64,000 bases of DNA from Streptomyces sp. NBC_01210 (GCF_036010325.1 NZ_CP108549.1:8618001-8682000); one strand, 5' to 3'. Shown: positions 45,333 through 55,060, numbered from the stretch's first letter. The notes: generated from the sequence alone by a model not told the origin. Made by a program: numbers and translations.

Positions 45333-45913
45333 ATGACTGACAACGACTTCCGGGACTGCCCGCCGGAGGAGGGCATCGCGCAACACGGGGAGTTCAGGCT
45401 CACCCTCATCGAGCGGCCCTTCCCCGCCGGCGGAAGGGTTCTGCCCGCTCATGACCCGGCACGGGCACGGGAGTTCGCCGGTGCGTTCGGCACCATCGAC
45501 ACAGTGGTGGAGGAGGTCGACCGGATCGAGGCGACCGAGCGGCTTCCCTTCGCCACCCGCGCGGACCTCGACCTGGTCAGCGTCGGATGCCGGGGAACGG
45601 TGACCGAGATCAACGATCCCGCCCTGGTATTCGCCGGGGGCCTTCCCCCTCGCGGAGCAGGCGGACGAGCTGGCCGAGCGCCGTAACGATCCGAAAACAC
45701 AAGCGAGTTGGCGGGACATGCCGTCTGGTGAGGCTGGCCTCCAGGAGGCAGGCAGGGATCAGATGCGTCAACTCTGGACTTGTGCCAGCAGTAATCGTCG
45801 GCAGCACTCTGACCGTCGACGGCGAAGTCAATCGACGGCTCGCGCTCGAGATCCGGTACGAGTCCCTGTACGGCGGCGAGAGATATCAAGTCGTCCCGCA
45901 TCCGCACCGTTGA
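45333..45913 (+). pseudogene. Frameshifted hypothetical gene
   Basis: An ATG at 45333 with GGAGG at 45321-45325 starts a normal-looking frame to about 45635 (FRLTLIERPFPAGGRVLPAH, LDLVSVGCRGTVTEINDPAL). In the G5 run at 45636-45640, removal of one G joins it to another frame reading AGAFPLAEQADELAERRNDP and then MPSGEAGLQEAG. A third frame farther on reads VIVGSTLTVDGEVNRRLALE and ends at 45913. The parts look like one gene broken by one or two indels; sequencing error in the G run is possible. The frame as read ends at 45686 (117 aa). Function unknown. Confidence 0.5.
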
Positions 45914-45917
45914 ATGG

Positions 45918-47042
45918 TTACCGAAGACGTGGCGCCATACCTGGCTCCCACTTCTGCTGGTACCGGCTCGCCAAGGCCCCGGTGGTGAAGGCGGCTGAAG
46001 ATGCGTGGGACGTGCCCACGCGCCAGTCGATCTCCTTCACCGCCTGGTACCAGATGATGCCGATGATGTCGCGGTGGCGCGGCAGCGCACGGAACATGCC
46101 GGTGATCCACTCTGCTTTCCGCCCGGCGGCGTCCGTGGCGCCGAGTTCGGTGATGACGAGTGGCTTGCGGGTGAAGCGGCGCAGTTCGGTCCTCGTCGGA
46201 GTGAAGAGGTGGTCGAACGACTGGTAGTTCTCCTTGCCCACGGTGCCGTAGTAGCCGGACAGCCCCACCCAGTCCACGTATGCGTCTCCCGGGTAGAGCC
46301 GGGTAAGCGGTGTGGAGTTCGTGTAGCTGACGTTGGGGCTCCACACCCACAGGGCATTACGTGCTCCCACCGCGTCAAAGATCTTGTGCACATGACGCCA
46401 CGCTCGGACGTACTCCCCACGGCGGTTGCTGTTGGACTGCTCGCACCAGGGGTACCAGTAGCCGTTCATCTCGTGAGCGAAGCGGATGGCCACCGGGTAG
46501 CTGAGCGACTTGATGCCCAGCGCCCATGACCGTATGTATGAATCGAAGGAGCCGTGGATGATCCTCGACAGCCGGTACTCGGACTGCTCTCCACGCAGCG
46601 TGGGTTCCTCCGCCTCGGCTCTGTGGTCCCATGGCTCCCAGGCGACCATGGGCAGCATGCCCCGCTTGGCCACACGGTTGATGGCCTGAGCGTCGAAGTG
46701 ATCGGTCTCCCAGTCGGCCGAGAACTCGTACACCTGCGGGCGGTGCCGGGTCTGCCGGGCAAAATCGGCTGCCTCTGTGAAGCTGTGGGTGCCCGCGGAG
46801 GTGAAGACGCCGATGAACGCCTTTCCCGCGGCGGGGAAGAAGACCGTGGGCCTCTGCGGGGCGGGGGGGTGCGACGTGCGATCGTCGTCCGGCAGCACGG
46901 TTGTCGGTGGCAGCACTGCGTCGGCGCGCGCGGCTGCCTCGCGGCGTTCGCGGTCCGCCAGATCCGGCGCCACCTGGAAGGTGTACCAGGACAGTAGGGC
47001 GGCACACAGCAGCGCGAGCACCCTTGGGGTAGTGACCCTCAC
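45918..47042 (-). CDS. Membrane-anchored glycoside hydrolase family 26-like protein
   Basis: A 374-residue protein with an N-terminal hydrophobic anchor (about 8-25, VLALLCAALLSWYTFQV), a charged linker and a GH26-like TIM barrel. The catalytic acid/base Glu is in RFAHEMNGYWYPW and the nucleophile Glu in PLVITELGATD. GH26 enzymes are mostly beta-1,4-mannanases or beta-glucanases. The start overlaps the stop of the upstream GT2 gene (ATGA), so synthase and hydrolase are co-translated, as in cellulose and other exopolysaccharide systems where a glycanase edits the nascent chain. Polymer unknown. Confidence 0.88.
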   Translation of the reverse strand: MRVTTPRVLALLCAALLSWYTFQVAPDLADRERREAAARADAVLPPTTVLPDDDRTSHPPAPQRPTVFFPAAGKAFIGVFTSAGTHSFTEAADFARQTRHRPQVYEFSADWETDHFDAQAINRVAKRGMLPMVAWEPWDHRAEAEEPTLRGEQSEYRLSRIIHGSFDSYIRSWALGIKSLSYPVAIRFAHEMNGYWYPWCEQSNSNRRGEYVRAWRHVHKIFDAVGARNALWVWSPNVSYTNSTPLTRLYPGDAYVDWVGLSGYYGTVGKENYQSFDHLFTPTRTELRRFTRKPLVITELGATDAAGRKAEWITGMFRALPRHRDIIGIIWYQAVKEIDWRVGTSHASSAAFTTGALASRYQQKWEPGMAPRLR

Positions 47043-48787
47043 CGGTCGGCCCTCGCGGTGCGCAAGCGTGTGGAGACACCTTGGGCCAGGGCCAGCAGCG
47101 GTGGGGCAGAGCCGGCCGCAAGGGCCAGCAGCGTCCAGATCCGCATGCCGGTGTAGTCATGGTCGTGGAGGAAGCTGACGGTCAGCAGACCCCCGGCCAG
47201 CAGGGCCCACATCAGGTGCAGCCGGAAGGTGCGCAGCGACTCCGAACTGCGCAGCTCGCCCTTGGCGGTGACCACATACGCCAGCGGTCGGCGCAGCAGG
47301 GCGTTCGCCGCGGCTGCGATGTAGACGGGCCCGGCGAAGAGCGACAGGAGGATCCCCGCCATACCGATCTCCCGCCTCTCATGCTCGGCGAGGTTGAATC
47401 GGCGCAGCCAGAGCCACAGGGCGAATGAGCCGCCCATGCCCGCCGACCACAGCAGGAACCAGGGCAGCCCCGGCAGTTGGATGGACGAGACCCCGAGCAG
47501 CATGTACAGGGCGGTGGCGAGGGTGCCGAGCGTCAGGCTCATGGCGACGCTCGGGTAGTAGAACTGAACGAGGTCGTACAGCAGCCGCTGGCGGGGCCGG
47601 AGCCGGATGCCCTGCCTCAGCCGCGGGTTGAGTTTGATCTCCCAGATGCCGTAGGCCCAGCGCCTCTGCTGATTGAAGTAGTCGGTCCAGGTGGTCGGGC
47701 CCTCGCCCACGGCGACGACGTCGGGGGTGTAGACCCCTTTCCAGCCGTTTCCGGTAGACGGATTGAGCGTGCCGTGGACCCTCATGCTCGTCAGATGGTC
47801 CTCGATGATGGAGTCCTGGTAGCCGCCGATCTGCTGCCATGTGGCGACCCGGTAGAGGTGGTTGGTGCCGATCAGCAAGGGGGCGTCCAGACCGTTGCCG
47901 CCCCGCTCGACGATGCTGCTGAACAGGTACTGCTGCACCGAGGCGCCGTGGGCGACCCAATTGTCGTAGGCGTTGCCGTACACCTGGGGGGCTACTACAA
48001 ACGCGGTGTCCGGGTCGTGGAAGTAGCCCAGGGTCCTCTCCAGGAAGCAGGGCAGCGGCACGTGGTCCGGGTCCATCTGGGCGACCACGTCGTACTCGTA
48101 CTCGTGCTCGGCGCGCCAGGCGTTGTGGTTTCCCGACTTGGTACGCGCACGGAACGGGCCGGACGGCATGTTGTACTCCGGCCGGTCCTTGCGGCTGAAG
48201 TGGTGGACCCCCAGGCGCGCGGCCATCTGCCGTACGGTCGGATCGTTTCCCTCGTCCAGGATCCAGACATCCACGGTGCAGTCCCAGCGCGCCACCTCCA
48301 GCATGGCCCGCAGCGTCCGCTGAACGACGGCAATCGGCTCCTTGGACGGCACGATGGTGGTGAGCATGGCGACCCGCAGTCCGCGCGGCGGCACCATGGG
48401 GATGGGGTCCTTCGCCCGGAAGGCGAACACCCAGATCGCCACCGCCTGCACGATTTTGATCGTCTCGACCGCGATGACCAAGCAGAACCCGAGCCGGGCC
48501 AGGAACAGCCAGCCGTTACCGACGCCGGTCACCCCGGGCCCGGGCACATGCTCGGGCAGCAGCAGCCAGCCGATGAATACGATGTCGGCCAGGGCGGTGG
48601 TGGCGGTCAGAACTGTGAGCGACACCCGATGGCCCGGTCGCAGCACCGAGCGGAACTCCACTTCCCGGCCCGGGTTGGCCAGCGGGCCGCAGGTCCGGGC
48701 AGCACGGGCGTAGGCAGCGACGGCTGAAGCGTTGCGGCGATTCCTCCTCCCGGCGCGCCGATCCAGCCGCAATGAATATGTTGACAT
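47039..48787 (-). CDS. Processive family 2 glycosyltransferase (cellulose synthase-like)
   Basis: A 582-residue membrane GT2. Two N-terminal transmembrane helices (about 60-85 and 100-130) are followed by the catalytic domain (TTIVPSKEP, WILDEGND, QMDPDHVP, ED in IIEDHLTS) and the processivity motif QQRRW. At least four C-terminal helices include SLTLGTLATALYMLLG. It should polymerise a beta-linked polysaccharide and move it across the membrane. ATG 48787 is chosen because an AAGGGGGG ribosome-binding site precedes it; a TTG 18 bases upstream is less likely. Downstream, coupled GH26. No PilZ domain or BcsB-like partner is in the window. Confidence 0.88.
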   Translation of the reverse strand: MSTYSLRLDRRAGRRNRRNASAVAAYARAARTCGPLANPGREVEFRSVLRPGHRVSLTVLTATTALADIVFIGWLLLPEHVPGPGVTGVGNGWLFLARLGFCLVIAVETIKIVQAVAIWVFAFRAKDPIPMVPPRGLRVAMLTTIVPSKEPIAVVQRTLRAMLEVARWDCTVDVWILDEGNDPTVRQMAARLGVHHFSRKDRPEYNMPSGPFRARTKSGNHNAWRAEHEYEYDVVAQMDPDHVPLPCFLERTLGYFHDPDTAFVVAPQVYGNAYDNWVAHGASVQQYLFSSIVERGGNGLDAPLLIGTNHLYRVATWQQIGGYQDSIIEDHLTSMRVHGTLNPSTGNGWKGVYTPDVVAVGEGPTTWTDYFNQQRRWAYGIWEIKLNPRLRQGIRLRPRQRLLYDLVQFYYPSVAMSLTLGTLATALYMLLGVSSIQLPGLPWFLLWSAGMGGSFALWLWLRRFNLAEHERREIGMAGILLSLFAGPVYIAAAANALLRRPLAYVVTAKGELRSSESLRTFRLHLMWALLAGGLLTVSFLHDHDYTGMRIWTLLALAAGSAPPLLALAQGVSTRLRTARADR

Positions 48788-48885
48788 GTCCCCCCTTGGT
48801 AACAAACAGCGTCACTCAGACATGAAAAAGCCATTACCTGCAGTGAGTAGGACTGCTTGCGTCTGCTGCCCGGTTCCCGGTTGGT

Positions 48886-50913
48886 TCAGATACGAACGGC
48901 GTACAGGGTGCTGTCGTCGCTGCCGAAATACACCGTGTCCTGCGCGACTGTCGGCGAGTGCACAGCAGCGGAGGCCGAGTAGGCCCAAAGCTGCGTTCCT
49001 GTCGCAGCGTTCAACGCGTAGAGCTTGGTGTCATCGCTCCCCACGTACACCACCGCTCCAGCTGTGGCCGGCGCATGGACGTCTCCTGTGGCCGTGAACT
49101 CCCATCTGGGCTTGCCGGTACCGGCGTCCAGCGCGTGCAGCGTCTTGCCGCCTCCCACGTACACCACTCCCTTGGCAATCGCCGGGTTGGACCCGACGGA
49201 GGCACCCCCGAATTGCCAGACTTGCTTCCCTGTGTCTGCGTCGACCGCGTAGAAGTTTCCGTCGGTGCTGCCGAAGTAGACGAAACCGCCCGCCACGGAC
49301 GGGATGCCGGACACTGCCCCGCGTGTGGTGAAGGCCCACCGCTTCTCGCCCGTGTTCGCGTTCACCGCGTAGAGGCTGGTATCGCTGCTGCCCACGTACA
49401 CCGTTTCGCCGGACACGGCGGGTGAGTGGGTATCGTTGCCGGCGGCGAAGGCCCACCGACGCTTTCCGCTGGCCGTGTCCACGGCGTAGAGCCGATGATC
49501 CGCGCTGCCGACGTACGCGACGCCCCCTGTCACGACCGGGGTATGGACGATGCCTCCGGTGGTGAACCGCCAACGGACCTTCCCTGACAGCGCGTCGAAG
49601 GCGTACAGGATGCGGTCGTCGCTGCCGAGGTACACGCTGCCGCCCAGCACGGTGGGTGCGGAGCCGATGGCTGCGGCGGTCGTGTACTTCCACCGTCGCA
49701 GCCCGTCGTTGGTGGTCAGCGCGTACAGCGTGCCGTCGTTGCTCGCCGCGTAGATCAGATCCCCGGCCACGCTGGGGTAGGACAGGACCGTGCCGGTGGT
49801 GGTGAATCGCCAGCGCAGCGATCCGGCGGCGGCCGACTTCCCGTCCCGCGTCATCGCCCAGGTGGCGGCTGCCAGCCCGCCGGCTCCCAGGGTGCCGGCT
49901 GCGGCGTACAGCAGTCGGCGACGGCTGACCGGCCGCTCTGGCATGGGCTCCGGCAGACTCTGCGGCTGCTCTGGGGCGGGGGCTGGGACGGGGACGGGCG
50001 TGTGCCGCGCCGTAGTCGAGGTGGGCACGTCCGGGAAAGCGGGCGTCCCCGCCGCATCTTCGCCCTGCCAGGCCTTCGGCAGCCAGCCCGCGTCGAGCAG
50101 TTCCACCGGTGACCGGCCGCCGGTCAGAGCGGGCATCAGGGCCGAAAGTGCCGGGCGGTCGGCGGGCTGCTTCGCAAGGCACCGACTGATCAGCGAGCGC
50201 AACTCTGCCGGTATCGCTTGGAGATTGGGCTCCTCGTGCACCACGCGAAACAACAGTGCCGGCACAGACGCCTCACCGAAGGGGCCGGCGCCCATCGCGG
50301 CGAAGGCCAGAACCGAGCCGAGCGAGAACACGTCGGTCGCGGGCTCGATCGGGAGTCCCTGGATCTGCTCGGGCGACATATAGCCCGGAGATCCGATCGT
50401 GGTGCCGGTGAGCGTCAGTCCACTGTGCTCGGCGAGCCGGGAGATCCCGAAGTCGATCACACGTGGCCCGTCCTGGGCCAGGAGCACATTGGCGGGCTTG
50501 AGGTCCCGGTGGATCAGAGCCGCACCATGAATTGCCGTCAGCGCTTCCACCAGCGCCGCGCCGAGCGCCCGCACGGACCGCTCCGGCAGGGGGCCGCTCT
50601 TCTGCACCGCCTGCTGCAGTGAGGGGCCGGGAATGTACGCGGTCGCCAGCCACGGCTGGCGCCCTTCGGGGTCTGCATCGACCACCCCGGCTGTGAAGAA
50701 CCCGCTCACGGCGCGGGAGGCGATCACCTCGCGGGCGAAGCGCTGCCGGAAGGCGGGCTCCTGCACGTACTCCGGGCGGATGACCTTGATCGCGACCTGC
50801 CGACCGCTCGGCGAGTACCCGAGGTAGACCCGGCCCATGCCGCCACTGCCCAACTGGGCGGCCAGCCGGTACGGCCCCACGACGACGGGGTCGTCAGGCC
50901 CCAATGGTTCCAA
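48886..50913 (-). CDS. Membrane Ser/Thr protein kinase with extracellular PQQ-type beta-propeller
   Basis: A 675-residue receptor kinase. The kinase domain (about 13-270) has GSGGMGRVYLG, Lys43 in AIKVI, HRDLKPANVLL (135-145), DFG (154-156) and GSPGYMSPEQ. A Pro-rich juxtamembrane stretch leads to one transmembrane helix near 333-355. Outside lies a propeller of about eight repeats of the type VYVGSxDxxLYAxxxxTGxxxW. Such propellers resemble PQQ-dependent dehydrogenases and BamB and usually bind proteins or carbohydrate. It is divergent from another kinase gene. The ligand is unknown. Confidence 0.93.
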   Translation of the reverse strand: MEPLGPDDPVVVGPYRLAAQLGSGGMGRVYLGYSPSGRQVAIKVIRPEYVQEPAFRQRFAREVIASRAVSGFFTAGVVDADPEGRQPWLATAYIPGPSLQQAVQKSGPLPERSVRALGAALVEALTAIHGAALIHRDLKPANVLLAQDGPRVIDFGISRLAEHSGLTLTGTTIGSPGYMSPEQIQGLPIEPATDVFSLGSVLAFAAMGAGPFGEASVPALLFRVVHEEPNLQAIPAELRSLISRCLAKQPADRPALSALMPALTGGRSPVELLDAGWLPKAWQGEDAAGTPAFPDVPTSTTARHTPVPVPAPAPEQPQSLPEPMPERPVSRRRLLYAAAGTLGAGGLAAATWAMTRDGKSAAAGSLRWRFTTTGTVLSYPSVAGDLIYAASNDGTLYALTTNDGLRRWKYTTAAAIGSAPTVLGGSVYLGSDDRILYAFDALSGKVRWRFTTGGIVHTPVVTGGVAYVGSADHRLYAVDTASGKRRWAFAAGNDTHSPAVSGETVYVGSSDTSLYAVNANTGEKRWAFTTRGAVSGIPSVAGGFVYFGSTDGNFYAVDADTGKQVWQFGGASVGSNPAIAKGVVYVGGGKTLHALDAGTGKPRWEFTATGDVHAPATAGAVVYVGSDDTKLYALNAATGTQLWAYSASAAVHSPTVAQDTVYFGSDDSTLYAVRI

Positions 50914-51340
50914 GGTGCCCCCCCCGGGTCACATCCTGGACAAACAACCATTTCACTTGCCGCGGAAGTGTATCGGATACTCATTGAAATCAGATATCGA
51001 AGTCGGTCATCTCCATAAGTAGGATGAGATGAACGCATGTTGTGTTCGGGCCGTTGGGTATGAGCCTGCGTGACGACTCTGATGCAGAGCATCACCGTGG
51101 GCCGGTTGTGGCGATTCTGCGTGGATGGTCGAAGCGAGCCGAGCGCCGTCGGACGGGTGACCGCACGGGAGCGCCGTACCTGCCAACACGACCTGGGATA
51201 TAGCCAGTTCCCCGTACGGCGTCGGCATGGACCAGTACGTCTTGACGCGGCCGAACAAGGGCCAACCACCGTTGGATACGGTTGTCGCGGATACGGCGGG
51301 GTCACTGGCTGCCGGTGCGAAGGGGCGGGGGCGGCGGCGT
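50914..51340. other. Divergent promoter region between two kinase genes
   Basis: About 427 bp. Bases 50940-51040 are AT-rich (ACAACCATTTCACTTGCCG, GATATCGAAGTCGG) and likely contain promoters. A possible 38-codon upstream extension of the plus-strand kinase (ATG 51227) lacks a ribosome-binding site. Confidence 0.45.
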
Positions 51341-52894
51341 ATGGAGATGCTGGACGGGTCGGATCCGGTGGCTGTTGGTGGCTATCCGCTGTTGGCGCGG
51401 CTCGGTGAAGGTGGCATGGGGCGGGTGTATCTGTCGCGGACCGTGTCGGGGCGTCCGCTGGCGTTGAAGATGGTGCGTGCCGAGTTCGGGCGCGAGCTGG
51501 GGTTCGAGGAGCGGTTCGCCCGCGAGATCCGCAACAGCGACCGGGTGCGTTCCCCATGGACTGTTTCGGTCGTGGACTACAGCCCCGTGGGGCAGCGGCC
51601 GCAGTGGCTCGCTACGGAGTACGTTGCCGCGCCCTCGTTGGCGGAGTGGGTGCAGCGGTACGGGCCGCTGCCCGAGCGGTCCGTACTGGCTCTGGCAGTT
51701 GAGCTTTCGGCGGCGCTGGGGGCGGTGCATGCGGCTGGGCTCGCGCACCGGGATGTGAAACCGTCCAATGTGCTGTTGAGTCGTCGTGGTCCCCTGCTCA
51801 TCGATTTCGGAATCGCCCGTGCCGCCGAGGACTCGCGCCACACGCGAACCGGCGGCGTGATCGGCTCTCCCGGCTATCTGTCGCCCGAGCAGGCGAGCGC
51901 CGGGGGTTCGGGCGGACCGGGTGACGTCTTCTCGTCGGCTGCCGTGCTGGTGTACGCGGCGACCGGAACCGGCCCGTTTTCCCGCTCTGGCGAGGAGGTC
52001 TCTGCAGCGGTGCTGCTGTACCGCATCGTGCACGAGGAACCGACTCTCGACGGAGTGCCGGCAGCCCTGGCCTCGCTGCTGCGGTCCTGCCTGACCAAGG
52101 ACCCGCAGCAGCGGCCCACGGCGAGCACCGTCGGCGCGCTGCTGGAGGGTCTCGGCGGCCGGACCGGGGACTGGCTGCAGCTGCTGCCTGAGGCGTTGGA
52201 GACGGATCTCGCCGCGCGGGAGGCGCAGGCACACGCGCTGATTTCCGCGCCGGTGTGCCCCCCGTCCCCGGCGTCCGTATCGGGTGAGGCGGCGCACGGC
52301 CCCGATTCCGACGGGGGGACAGCCGTCGGCCCGTTCGCTACCGGTGTCCCGCGATGGCGGTCGTCCGGCCGTGCCGCCTGGGCGATCGCAGGCGCCATCG
52401 CCGCGGCTCTGCTCGCGACGGCGGGTACGCTCGCGCTGCAGCATCGCGAGGCTGACGACGCGACCGGCGGGAAGCCGTCACAGTCCCCCAACGTCGCTTC
52501 CCTGCCCACGTCCTGGACAGGCACATGGGTGGGCACCGGCCCGGGCACCCCGTCCGCCGACGGCGTCACTCAGGCCCGGACCAACGATTTCGCCGTCACC
52601 CTGACGCTGCATCCTGCGCGGCGGGGTGAGCTGGCGGGCAAGCAGGTCAGCGAGGTGACCGAAGTGGGCACCGGCCGCGAGCTGGGCTGCACCGAGGCCC
52701 TGGAGCTGCGGGAGGTACGCAAGACATCCATGGTCTTCGAGGCGGTCACCAGCCACCCCACCGACCAGTCGGCCGTCGCATCCTGCCCCAAGGGCAATAT
52801 CTACGTGGTCACGATGACGGGCCGCGACACCTTGAGTCTGGACGACGAGGGCGCGCAGTCGGCCGGCGCGCCATCCGCTCTCACCAGGCGTTGA
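51341..52894 (+). CDS. Membrane Ser/Thr protein kinase with short extracellular domain
   Basis: A 517-residue kinase. From ATG 51341 the protein reads MEMLDGSDPVAVGGYPLLAR, the usual Streptomyces kinase beginning. GEGGMGRVYLS, Lys43 in ALKMV, AHRDVKPSNVLL, DFGIARA and GSPGYLSPEQ are intact. A linker leads to a transmembrane helix near 348-370 (AIAGAIAAALLATAGTLAL). About 145 extracellular residues follow, in a lipocalin/META-like beta pattern with two cysteines. Its kinase half resembles the neighbouring divergent kinase, suggesting an old duplication with a swapped sensor domain. Confidence 0.92.
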   Translation: MEMLDGSDPVAVGGYPLLARLGEGGMGRVYLSRTVSGRPLALKMVRAEFGRELGFEERFAREIRNSDRVRSPWTVSVVDYSPVGQRPQWLATEYVAAPSLAEWVQRYGPLPERSVLALAVELSAALGAVHAAGLAHRDVKPSNVLLSRRGPLLIDFGIARAAEDSRHTRTGGVIGSPGYLSPEQASAGGSGGPGDVFSSAAVLVYAATGTGPFSRSGEEVSAAVLLYRIVHEEPTLDGVPAALASLLRSCLTKDPQQRPTASTVGALLEGLGGRTGDWLQLLPEALETDLAAREAQAHALISAPVCPPSPASVSGEAAHGPDSDGGTAVGPFATGVPRWRSSGRAAWAIAGAIAAALLATAGTLALQHREADDATGGKPSQSPNVASLPTSWTGTWVGTGPGTPSADGVTQARTNDFAVTLTLHPARRGELAGKQVSEVTEVGTGRELGCTEALELREVRKTSMVFEAVTSHPTDQSAVASCPKGNIYVVTMTGRDTLSLDDEGAQSAGAPSALTRR

Positions 52895-53129
52895 TGGGCG
52901 CGGCTGCTGATGCTGACCGCCGATCATGGACGTGATGGGCGGCGTCGCCTGCGCCGGGCTGCGGCGTTGGGTGGCGGCGTCGCGGCGGCTCGTTCCGTGA
53001 TCCCACCCGGCCAATCGTTCTACCTCGACGGACGGGATCCGGTGACGCGTTCATGATCAGCTAGGGTGACGGACGCCTGGCGCCGAAGCCGGGCTCCCCT
53101 CACATGTGAACACGTACCGGAGAGCGTAG

Positions 53130-53963
53130 TTGACTACCCGTCATTCCCTGAACACGCTGGTCAGAGCCGTACCCAGTCCCATAGCCGCGGCTTCGGCACT
53201 GACCAGCCCCTCCCGCCCGGACCGTATCGAAGACCCCGTCATCGCCCGGATGCAGCGCGTCCGCACGGCGCTGGGGCTGGTGGCCATGGCGTGGCTGCTC
53301 CTGGCCTATCCGTTGCGCGAAGGGCGCGAGGATTTCGTGCTCGGCAAGCTGGAGGAGCTGCTGATCGGCTGTTGCATCGTTGTGGTGGCCGGTGTCGTCG
53401 GCGTCAGCCTCTTCATCTTCTCGGCCCGAGCGCCCCTGGGGCGCATGTATGCGGGCCGCATCGGTGGCCCACTGTCCGCGTTGGGTGCGGTGCCCCTCGG
53501 AGCGGGCGTGGTCTGGCTGACGGTGGCCGCCCTGGGCGGCGACATCGTCTCGACCGCGGATGTGGGTCCTCACGACTTCACCTTCGGGCTGTTCGGTCAC
53601 ACCGTGGGCACGCTGATCAGTGGTCTGGTGATCGCTCTGCTGTTCATCGCGGCCGGGCTCGCCTGCGCTGCCGTTCTCGTCGCGGCGGTGTGCTTCACCC
53701 TTGCGGCCGCTGTCACCGGACTGAATTCCTGCTTTCGTACCGGGGACGTTCATGAGCTGCTGCCGGCCCTGCTCTCACCGCTGCTGGTCTGGTCGCTCTT
53801 CGGTCTTCAGCTCTTCGACGACGCGGATGTGGCCGCGCCTCCGCTCGTGATCTACGCCTTCTCGCTCGGCGGCCCGCTGTCGGTGTCCGCGCTGTCGCTC
53901 TGGGAAGTGCGGCGGCTGCGCACCCGTTATGGCATGACGCTCCGGTCGGTGCTGGGCCGGTAG
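53130..53963 (+). CDS. Polytopic membrane protein of unknown function
   Basis: A 277-residue integral membrane protein from TTG 53130, with GGAG at 53119-53122. About 45 soluble N-terminal residues precede roughly seven hydrophobic helices (ALGLVAMAWLLLAYPL; LLIGCCIVVVAGVVGVSLF; LGAGVVWLTVAAL; two in the ISGLVIALLF region; LLVWSLFGLQLF; VIYAFSLGG). No transporter or enzyme motif was recognised. It stands alone between the kinase and the ornithine cyclodeaminase-like gene. Confidence 0.8.
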   Translation: MTTRHSLNTLVRAVPSPIAAASALTSPSRPDRIEDPVIARMQRVRTALGLVAMAWLLLAYPLREGREDFVLGKLEELLIGCCIVVVAGVVGVSLFIFSARAPLGRMYAGRIGGPLSALGAVPLGAGVVWLTVAALGGDIVSTADVGPHDFTFGLFGHTVGTLISGLVIALLFIAAGLACAAVLVAAVCFTLAAAVTGLNSCFRTGDVHELLPALLSPLLVWSLFGLQLFDDADVAAPPLVIYAFSLGGPLSVSALSLWEVRRLRTRYGMTLRSVLGR

Positions 53964-54064
53964 CGGTCAGAGCCCGGCTGCCTCGGCGAGCCGGGCACTG
54001 GCGACGTCCCGGGCCCCATGAGTGCCGGACAGCACAGCCGGATCGTGGGTGCCGCCGCCCGAAG

Positions 54065-55060
54065 CTAGAGCGAGACCTCCCGGCCCATTCCGCGCTCACG
54101 TGCGGCGGCCAGGACCAGGGCCGCCGCGGCGGCGTCCTGCACGGCCACGCCGACCGACTTGTAGAGGGTGATCTGCTCGTCGCTGGTTCGCCCGGTGGCT
54201 GTTCCAGCGACCAGCTCGCCCAGCTCGGCCCGCACATGCCCGGCGCTGATCAGGCCGCGTTCGATCGGCTCGGCGAGATCACGGTTGGGAGGCACCGCGG
54301 ACAGTGCGGCCGAGCGCGATTCCACGAACAGCAGCGCGTCGACGACGGTCTGGTCGTCGATCTCCCGGCCTTGCGGGTTGTAACCGACCGAGGTGATGTG
54401 TGTGCCCGGTGTGATCCAGTCACGGCGGACGACCGGCTCTTGTGCGTACGTTGCCGCGCAGACGACATCGGCATCATCGAGTGCTTCCTCGTACGATTCG
54501 ACGGCCCGAACCGCCACACCGGCGGTAGCCGGGTCGTCCGAGACCTCCTCTGCCAGTGCCGACGCCTTGGCCCGGTCCCGGCCGGCGATGCGGAGCTCGC
54601 GGATCGGTCGTACCCGGACCGCAGCCACCGCGTGAGCGCGCGCCTGCGGGCCGGTCCCGAGGACCGCCAGTACGGAAGCGTCCTCGCGGGCCAGCAGTCG
54701 GGCGGACAGAGCCGAACAGGCGCCGGTGCGGGCCGCTGTGAGCCAGGTCGCGTCCATGAGCGCCGCCGGTACGCCGGTGTCCGGGTCGAAGACGGCGACC
54801 ACGCCCTGGCGTACGGGGACAGGCCCGCCCGCGTTTCCCGGGAACACTGACACCAGCTTGCTGATCAGCGCCCGGGTCGAGGGAACGTAGGCGGGCATGT
54901 CGACCAGCATCGTCGCCGTGAGCCCAGGAACCGGCGCTGCGGTCCGCGCGGGGACCACGGCGTCCCCGGCGCTCAGGTCGGCCATCGCCCCTGCGAGCGC
55001 GTCGATCAGCGCATCGCAGTCCAGCAGCGCCGCAACGTCCTCTTGACCAAGAATCAGCAT
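54065..55060 (-). CDS. Ornithine cyclodeaminase/mu-crystallin family protein
   Basis: A 331-residue NAD(P)-binding protein from ATG 55060; a GTG at 55072 is an alternative, and neither has a strong ribosome-binding site. Family features are KLVSVFPGN, VAVFDPDTGVPAALMDATWLT, the Rossmann motif LAVLGTGPQARAHA and TSVGYNPQGREID. Members include ornithine cyclodeaminase, alanine dehydrogenase and imine reductases. The substrate cannot be told from sequence. An AT-richer stretch upstream (55061-55353) may hold its promoter. Confidence 0.88.
   Translation of the reverse strand: MLILGQEDVAALLDCDALIDALAGAMADLSAGDAVVPARTAAPVPGLTATMLVDMPAYVPSTRALISKLVSVFPGNAGGPVPVRQGVVAVFDPDTGVPAALMDATWLTAARTGACSALSARLLAREDASVLAVLGTGPQARAHAVAAVRVRPIRELRIAGRDRAKASALAEEVSDDPATAGVAVRAVESYEEALDDADVVCAATYAQEPVVRRDWITPGTHITSVGYNPQGREIDDQTVVDALLFVESRSAALSAVPPNRDLAEPIERGLISAGHVRAELGELVAGTATGRTSDEQITLYKSVGVAVQDAAAAALVLAAARERGMGREVSL

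Noticed and set aside
45048..45719. Upstream extension of the secreted protein ending at 44502
   Set aside because: A clear signal peptide begins at 45047; the longer frame is antisense sequence.
51227..51340. N-terminal extension of the plus-strand kinase
   Set aside because: No ribosome-binding site, and family members begin just before the glycine-rich loop as from 51341.
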